Positions 22,794-27,950 of a stretch of DNA of 27,950 bases are shown here, in pieces (the first letter of the stretch is position 1; the number at the start of each line of letters is the position of its first letter). Made by a program: the position numbers and the translations under genes. The stretch covers positions 1 to 27,950 of the forward strand of contig PKYZ01000596.1 in NCBI GenBank assembly GCA_003132865.1. The letters are read 5' to 3'. The notes beneath the pieces are model-generated. The model saw nothing but the letters and a program-made list of their open reading frames with translations, was not told the DNA's origin and did no database searches. The stretch is from Bryobacterales bacterium. GTDB taxonomy: Bacteria; Acidobacteriota; Terriglobia; Bryobacterales; Bryobacteraceae.

Positions 22794-23855
22794 TCATCCT
22801 CCAAGCTTAACCGGCCACACGTGTGGGCCGGTCTTAGGCTGCGGAGGCTGTCTCTCGGCGGCGGTTTGCTTGATAAAGTCGTCCACGGCTTTGAAGAAGA
22901 GGTCGGGTGAGGCGAAGTCGGTTTGCGGAAACACCGTCCAGGTGAGCGAAGTGTCCAGCAGGACGGACCGGTCGCCCACATCGAAATACTGGCTCCGGCC
23001 GAGAGAGGCCACGCTCCGCAATTCGGCGTAAACATCTTCGGTGGATCCCTTACGCTGCAAAAGCACGACGAAGGCGGCCCCGTTCCAGCGGATGAAGCGG
23101 TCCTTCGGCATGAGCATCTTCTTGAAGTGCTGGCGGACGAAGGCCACCACTTCGGTGCGTACGCTCTCTCCGTAGCGCCTCGAGATCAGGTCTGCACGGT
23201 CCAACAGAAAAATTGCGGCGTAGGCGATCTCCTGCGGCTCGGGATCGTCGTCCATGAACGGTTCCGATTCCGCCGCGGGCGCCTCGGGTGGAGGCGCCAA
23301 ATAGGCCTTCGAACTCAGGATCTGGGTTTCCAGGCGCTCAACGGAGGCGGTCGACTGCAATTGCTGTTGGCGCGACGCTTCCCGCACCGCCGCCAGGCAA
23401 TCCGAGAGCGTCGCTTTCAGCGCGCGCACGTCCTCCAAGACGGTGGCGCGCTCGATTTGTTGCTCGATCTGCTTGAGCCGCGTAACGGAGCTGTCCTTCT
23501 GCACCGAAATGCTGGCCACGGTCTCCGCCAGCATCGAGATCATGGCCTGCAGTTCTTCGTTGCGACCGCGACGGTGATCGCGGGCCGCCTTGGCGTCTTC
23601 TTCGATGGCCGCCAGAGCCTCATCCGCAATTTCGAGCACTTCAAACGGCGTTAGCGCCCCATCCAGACGGGTTAGCAGCCCGTCGATGGTGCCGCGTCCC
23701 TTGGATCTATCCGCGGATTCGAATGGCAGACCGGCCAGCAGTATGCGGAGGGCTTGCCGCAGCGCCGGTGAGAGATCGTCCGTCTGGCAGGCTGGGCCGG
23801 TCTGGCCGGAAACCGGACGGCTCAGCCGCTCCAGATAACTTTTAATTGAGATCAT
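22794..23855 (-). CDS. coiled-coil protein with degenerate GGDEF domain
   Basis: A 353-residue protein. Residues 30-90 are helical and 95-185 form a long coiled coil (EELQAMISMLAETVASI, then EQQIERATVLEDVRALKATL). After a Pro/Glu-rich linker, residues 210-320 align with a GGDEF fold: AAIFLLDRADLISRRYGESV, then MPKDRFIRWNGAAFVVLL. The active-site loop reads RWNGAAF (residues 256-262) instead of RxGGDEF, so the catalytic acidic residues are gone and cyclic di-GMP synthesis is not expected. It may bind nucleotide or act as an output or scaffold partner. Its start overlaps the response regulator stop by 14 bp, which ties it to that pathway. It is the last gene of the operon. Confidence 0.75.
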   Translation of the reverse strand: MISIKSYLERLSRPVSGQTGPACQTDDLSPALRQALRILLAGLPFESADRSKGRGTIDGLLTRLDGALTPFEVLEIADEALAAIEEDAKAARDHRRGRNEELQAMISMLAETVASISVQKDSSVTRLKQIEQQIERATVLEDVRALKATLSDCLAAVREASRQQQLQSTASVERLETQILSSKAYLAPPPEAPAAESEPFMDDDPEPQEIAYAAIFLLDRADLISRRYGESVRTEVVAFVRQHFKKMLMPKDRFIRWNGAAFVVLLQRKGSTEDVYAELRSVASLGRSQYFDVGDRSVLLDTSLTWTVFPQTDFASPDLFFKAVDDFIKQTAAERQPPQPKTGPHVWPVKLGG

Positions 23856-24645
23856 GGCACTCCACTTTCCCGCCGGTGGCGGTTGTGCCGTTCGGGTGTA
23901 ACCGGAACACCACCACGCTTCCGCTCACGGCCCTCGACCCATCGCTGATGGGCGCAATGCTCTGCTCCACCTGGATGGTGCTGCCGTCTTTGCGCGCCAG
24001 CCGCGTCACTTGGTTCCGGCCGTAGCGGGCCGGATCGTCAAGCAGCGCGGGCAGCGTGGGAGTTTCCAGTGGTGTTTCGCCGGACTCGTCCCACACGCGA
24101 TAGATTTCCGCCAGATCGCATCCCGCCACTTCCGCCTGCTTCCACCCGGAGATGCGCTCGGCTGCGGCATTGACAAACTTGATCAAGCCCATGGCGTCCG
24201 CCGCGATCACCCCGTCGCCGATGCTGGCGAGGATGGTGGCCAGCCAGCGTTCGTGCGCGTCGATACGCTTTTCCACCTGATGCCGGTACAAGGCGATTTC
24301 GACGCCGGAGTACAGCTCATGCCCCTCGAAGGGTTTGAGGATATACCCGAACGGTTCGGTCACCTTGGCGCGGTGTAGCGTAGCGTTATCGGCATGCGCG
24401 GTCAAGAACACTACCGGGATGTCGAACTGTTCGCGCACCAGGCGGGCAGTCTCCACTCCGTCGCCCGGACCCTTCAATACAATGTCCATCAGGACCAGGT
24501 CCGGCGATGTCCGCCGGATCTCCGCGAGCGCCTGGTCGCGGCTGGCGGCGATCCCCGCCACGGCATACCCGAAGGATTCCAGGGTCATCCGGATGTCCTC
24601 TGCCACGATGCGCTCGTCTTCGACGATGAAGATACGTGTGCTCAT
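23842..24645 (-). CDS. response regulator, receiver plus PAS domain
   Basis: A 267-residue protein with a receiver domain at residues 4-120: acidic pair Glu9-Asp10 (IVEDERIVAEDI), phospho-acceptor Asp54 (LVLMDIVLKGPGDG), Thr82 and Lys104 (YILKPF). A PAS domain follows at about 133-255 (ERWLATILASIGDGVIAADA, then FVNAAAERISGWKQAEVAG). There is no DNA-binding domain, so output is through protein contacts, probably with the coiled-coil GGDEF-like protein encoded next. The kinase gene ends 3 bp upstream, so the regulator is almost certainly its target. The receiver is of the type (VEDExIVA) often paired with HisKA_2 kinases. Confidence 0.92.
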   Translation of the reverse strand: MSTRIFIVEDERIVAEDIRMTLESFGYAVAGIAASRDQALAEIRRTSPDLVLMDIVLKGPGDGVETARLVREQFDIPVVFLTAHADNATLHRAKVTEPFGYILKPFEGHELYSGVEIALYRHQVEKRIDAHERWLATILASIGDGVIAADAMGLIKFVNAAAERISGWKQAEVAGCDLAEIYRVWDESGETPLETPTLPALLDDPARYGRNQVTRLARKDGSTIQVEQSIAPISDGSRAVSGSVVVFRLHPNGTTATGGKVECHDLN

Positions 24646-24648
24646 TTT

Positions 24649-27495
24649 TCAGTTCTCCCCAGGGCGCTCCGTGGCCGGAAAGACCACGGTGACGCGAAAG
24701 TCCGGCGTGCGTTCGATTTGCACGGTCCCGTTCAGTTGTTCCGTCAGCAGCGTGACGAGTTGCAGGCCGAAAGATGCCCCCTGCAGGGGCGCGCTGTCCG
24801 CCGCCTCGACCCCAGCCGGGTTCTCCACTTCCAGGAGCCACGCAGGCTCCGCGAGACGCCGGAAGGCAATCCGCAACTCACCCTCACGCGTGGCGGCCAT
24901 GGTATGTTTCAAGGAATTCGAAACCAGCTCGGTCAGCATCAGCGCGCAGGGAATGGCCGTGTCGATCGGCAAGACGACCGACTGCACTTCGAGATGCACG
25001 CGCACCCGTTCCGGCGTCAATCCGTATGCGTGCATCAATTGCGGCACCAGGCGCGAGACGTAGGCGGAGAAGTCGATTCCCGCTAAGTCTCCGGATTGGT
25101 AGAGTGTCTCGTGCACCAGGGCCATGGCTTTGACCCGGCGGCGGGTGCCTTCAAAGACCCGTTTGGCCTCCACATCCTTCAGGCTCCGGGACTGCAGGCT
25201 CAACAAGCTGCACACCACCTGAAGATTATTCTTCACGCGATGGTGGATCTCGCGCAGCAGCGCTTCCTTCTCTTTGAGCGAGGCTTGGATGCGCTCCTGC
25301 GCCAATTTGGCTTCCGTAATGTCCCGAAAGACAATCACCGCCCCGACGGGGATGCCGTCCTCGATTTTCGGCGTTCGGGTGAATTCAACCGGGAAGGTGC
25401 GGCCGTCGCCGCGTCGGAACATGTCGTTGGTGGCGTGACGCTCCATTCCATTCCGGATGGAAGCGTGGATGGCGCAGCGTTCGGGCGAGCACGCAGTACC
25501 GTCGGGGCGCGTGTGATTCACCAGGTCGTGTATCGATTTGCCGGCTAACTCGGCGGGGGCTAGGTCCAGCATGTGTGCCGCCGCGGAGTTGGCAAATGTC
25601 ACTCTCCCGTCCGAATCCAGCCCAAGTATGCCTTCTCCGGCCGAGTTGAGAATCAGTTCGTTGCGGCGCTGCAGGCGCTCCACCAGTTCGAAGGCTTGTT
25701 TCCGCTCCGTGATATCGGAAATGATGCCGTCCGTGTAGTGCTTGCCGTCCCTTTCATAGCTGCCCATGGCCCGATCATACAGCCAGATCCAGCGCCCGTC
25801 CTTACGCTCCATCCGGAATTCCACGCTATATGGTTCGCCCTTAACGAATAGTGCAGCGTAGGCGCTCTTGACCCTGCGCCGGTCCTCCGGGTGAATGTGC
25901 TCAAACCGCATGGCCGATCGGCAAATCTCCTCGGCAGTATAGCCGGACATCCCCTCGCAGTTCCGGCTCACGAAGACTGCCTGGCCCTCGGCATCGGCGG
26001 TCCAGATAACATCGGGTATATTAGCGACCAGCGACCGATACTGCTCCTCACTTTGCCGGAGAGCCTGCTCGGCTCGTTTGCGCTCGCCGATATCGCGGGC
26101 GATGCCGGCAGTTCCCACGATCTCTCCCGCGGCGTTGCAGACGGGGCACAACGTCAAAGACACGAGAACGCAAGTACCATCCTTTCTCCGACGCATGGTT
26201 TCCAGGTGGGAGACTTCCGTTCTCATCCCTTTGTAGACAACTCCCAATCCGGAGGTGGCAGTTGGCGCGAGGATACCGACGTCCTGGCCCAACATCTGGG
26301 CGGCACAGTAGCCGTAGAGGGATTCCGCGCCATGGTTCCAACTGGTGATGGTTCCGTCCAGCGCCGTGGTGACAATCGCATCGTCGCTGGATTCCACAAT
26401 CGAGGCGAGCAAGCTCCGCTCTTCTTCTGCCCGTTTGCGCTCCGTAATATCCCGCATTATGGACGCCCCGGCGACCACCCTACCCGCGGAGTTTCTGATG
26501 GGAAACGCGGTGATAAAGAGGGCGATGCACGTTCCGTCCTTCCTCAGCCCCACGCTCTCGAACGACCGGATGTCTTCGCCGCGCCTCACTCTTTCGGCAA
26601 CCTCGCGGACATGGCCGTGTTTCTCCGGCGGCACTAACACGGCCACCGTTTTGCCTACGATCTCCTCTGCCCGATAGCCGTAGATTGCCTCCGCGCCCCG
26701 ATTCCAACTCATAATGACGCCATTCAAGTCGCGGCCCACCACCGCGTCACCCGAGGCTTCCACGATAGATGCCAGGAAGTCCCTGGCTTCTTCTACCGCC
26801 TTGCGCCGGGTTATATCCTGCTTGATGGCGATATAACCGGTAATGGCGCCGCCGGCGTCCCGCACGGGCGTGATGTTCATCTCTTCGGTATAGAGGCTGC
26901 CATCCTTCCGCCGGTTGATCAACTCGCCCCGCCACGTCTTCCCGGCGCGGATCGTCTGCCAGAGTTCCTGATAGAACTGAGGATCCTGATCGCCGGACAT
27001 CAGAAGCCGCGGGTTTTGGCCGATGGCTTCCGCGCCGCTGTAACCGGTCATCCTGCCAAAGGCGGCATTGACGTACTGAATCCTGCCCCCGGGATCGGTT
27101 ATTACCACGGCTTCCGCGGCCTGATCTAGCGCGCTGGCGAGACCTATTCTCTCCGCATCGGCGCGCCGGTGCTCCACGGCGTGCAGACCCGCCCGCTGCC
27201 CGGCGCCGAACTGCCTGCGTAGCGAGAGCCAAACACCGATTGACGAGGTCAGGGCCAAAGCCACAACGCCGGCCAATTGGGCCTGCCACGGACTGACGCG
27301 CAGAAACGCAACCCGCTCCACCACCTCCCAAGCAGCCGCCACAATGGCTGTCAGGCAGAATACCCGGATGAGAGTGCGTACGCTGGAGGAGCGCACCTCC
27401 TCCGGCTCCGGCCATGCCGGTTCCCGGGCGCCTCCGTTCGTCTCGGACGCGGCAGGGTCCGCCAAGGATAACAATTGGCTGATCGCGGTTGGCAT
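24649..27495 (-). CDS. membrane histidine kinase with five PAS domains, HisKA_2 type
   Basis: A 948-residue sensor. Two hydrophobic helices (about 40-58 and 70-92) with a short loop suggest a membrane anchor rather than a large outer sensor. Five PAS/PAC units follow at about 115-232, 237-355, 360-475, 482-598 and 610-732; the first four or five end in DITERK-like PAC motifs. The kinase core begins with LLREIHHRVKNNLQVVCSLL, a HisKA_2 phospho-acceptor (His752 most likely, His751 possible). ELVSNSLKH carries the N-box Asn860, and ASFGLQLVTLL is a G-box. The PAS units can bind haem, flavin or other ligands; none is identifiable. GAGG lies just before the ATG. The response regulator gene starts 3 bp downstream. 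Confidence 0.93.
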   Translation of the reverse strand: MPTAISQLLSLADPAASETNGGAREPAWPEPEEVRSSSVRTLIRVFCLTAIVAAAWEVVERVAFLRVSPWQAQLAGVVALALTSSIGVWLSLRRQFGAGQRAGLHAVEHRRADAERIGLASALDQAAEAVVITDPGGRIQYVNAAFGRMTGYSGAEAIGQNPRLLMSGDQDPQFYQELWQTIRAGKTWRGELINRRKDGSLYTEEMNITPVRDAGGAITGYIAIKQDITRRKAVEEARDFLASIVEASGDAVVGRDLNGVIMSWNRGAEAIYGYRAEEIVGKTVAVLVPPEKHGHVREVAERVRRGEDIRSFESVGLRKDGTCIALFITAFPIRNSAGRVVAGASIMRDITERKRAEEERSLLASIVESSDDAIVTTALDGTITSWNHGAESLYGYCAAQMLGQDVGILAPTATSGLGVVYKGMRTEVSHLETMRRRKDGTCVLVSLTLCPVCNAAGEIVGTAGIARDIGERKRAEQALRQSEEQYRSLVANIPDVIWTADAEGQAVFVSRNCEGMSGYTAEEICRSAMRFEHIHPEDRRRVKSAYAALFVKGEPYSVEFRMERKDGRWIWLYDRAMGSYERDGKHYTDGIISDITERKQAFELVERLQRRNELILNSAGEGILGLDSDGRVTFANSAAAHMLDLAPAELAGKSIHDLVNHTRPDGTACSPERCAIHASIRNGMERHATNDMFRRGDGRTFPVEFTRTPKIEDGIPVGAVIVFRDITEAKLAQERIQASLKEKEALLREIHHRVKNNLQVVCSLLSLQSRSLKDVEAKRVFEGTRRRVKAMALVHETLYQSGDLAGIDFSAYVSRLVPQLMHAYGLTPERVRVHLEVQSVVLPIDTAIPCALMLTELVSNSLKHTMAATREGELRIAFRRLAEPAWLLEVENPAGVEAADSAPLQGASFGLQLVTLLTEQLNGTVQIERTPDFRVTVVFPATERPGEN

Positions 27496-27537
27496 TCGGC
27501 CTCTATATCAACGCAGACACGCTGGCGCGGCAGCGGG

Positions 27538-27909
27538 CTACGGTCGGGGCACGTGCATGTTGTGCTCGGCGACTATACCCAACATGGCGGCGGCCGCCAG
27601 ATTCGTGGTTGCGAATAGCGGCGTTTTACTGGGAGCCTTGCTCACAATGTAGTGCTGCGCGGCCAGGCCCGCGCTCATCGCGCCCAGCTTGATCGCCAGC
27701 GAACCGTAGCTGAAGGTGTGCCCCGACCGCACCAGGGGGTTAGCTTCATTCTTTCCCCAGGAACTGGCGGCGTCGGCGGCATCGGCCCCTGCCAGCATCG
27801 CCTGGCTTACGCGCCAGACGGTGTGCCAGCGAGACGCCCTGTCGGCGGCGGATGCGGCCGGCAGAAGGAGAACGGTGAACAAAAGCAGAAATGCAGAGAT
27901 ACGTTGCAC
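27538..27909 (-). CDS. small secreted or membrane protein of unknown function
   Basis: A 123-residue protein if begun at GTG 27909, which has GGAGG 5 bases upstream (27915-27919). The frame is open to ATG 27945, but that start lacks a ribosome site and would put 12 polar residues ahead of the signal peptide. The chosen start gives a classic signal peptide, QRISAFLLLFTVLLLPAASA. The mature part has an ADAADAASSWGKNEANPLVR segment and two hydrophobic stretches (SYGSLAIKLGAMSAGLAAQ and TTNLAAAAMLGIVAEHN). I do not recognise a named family. It lies 42 bp upstream of the kinase gene on the same strand and may be on the same transcript. Confidence 0.7.
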   Translation of the reverse strand: MQRISAFLLLFTVLLLPAASAADRASRWHTVWRVSQAMLAGADAADAASSWGKNEANPLVRSGHTFSYGSLAIKLGAMSAGLAAQHYIVSKAPSKTPLFATTNLAAAAMLGIVAEHNMHVPRP

Positions 27910-27950
27910 AACAACCTCCGAGTAGTTATTCGGTTCCTGTCCCAAAAGTG

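Overview
The window reads as a piece of a GC-rich, Gram-negative-type chromosome, most likely from an acidobacterium of the Solibacter/Bryobacter kind. This is inference from gene content: an acidobacterial-type VWFA-related secreted protein, a giant secreted Asp-box (BNR) propeller protein, a LolA-like secreted protein, a long polytopic GT-C-like membrane protein, many PAS domains, and short palindromic or heptamer repeats between genes. No rRNA, tRNA or CRISPR array was seen.

Layout. 1-67: the last codons of a possible upstream gene. 133-830 (minus): a HigB/HigA-type toxin-antitoxin pair whose toxin is broken by a 2-bp CA duplication. 970-5120 (plus): a tightly packed run, with several genes overlapping: a Cys-based protein phosphatase, a secreted metallo-beta-lactamase-fold hydrolase, a membrane-anchored methyltransferase, a Gfo/Idh/MocA oxidoreductase and a xylose-isomerase-like TIM barrel. 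5173-6318 (plus): a fusion of a degenerate JAMM/MPN domain, one membrane helix and an NTF2-like domain. 6360-7616 (minus): an imidazolonepropionase-like amidohydrolase with an altered metal ligand. 7645-8403 (plus): an RsuA/RluB-type pseudouridine synthase. 8404-8587: an intergenic region with heptanucleotide tandem repeats.

8588-15788 (minus): a transporter of the ArsB/NhaD/SLC13 type, a serine beta-lactamase-like hydrolase with a four-helix membrane tail, then, after a gap with a perfect palindrome, a LolA-like protein 2 bp ahead of the Asp-box protein. This looks like an envelope/export module. 15856-17601 (plus): the VWFA-related protein, convergent with a tandem AAA+ ATPase (17622-19175, minus). 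A 21-codon ORF with a perfect Shine-Dalgarno sequence lies upstream of the ATPase. 19475-21265 (plus): the polytopic membrane protein, followed 3 bp later by a dienelactone hydrolase gene that survives only as its N-terminal third.

21527-22793 is a decay zone. An elaborate inverted-repeat element is followed at once by the 5' end of a group II intron. The intron stops inside its reverse transcriptase gene and abuts a frameshifted, start-less HTH fragment on the other strand. 22794-27909 (minus) is a signalling cluster: a small secreted protein, a five-PAS HisKA_2 histidine kinase, a receiver-PAS response regulator and a coiled-coil protein with a degenerate GGDEF domain. The last three genes are packed within a few bases of each other.

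The most notable items are the JAMM-TM-NTF2 fusion, the AAA+ protein with Arg in place of the Walker A Lys plus its candidate leader ORF, the kinase/receiver/degenerate-GGDEF unit, and the nested mobile-element remains at the truncated hydrolase.
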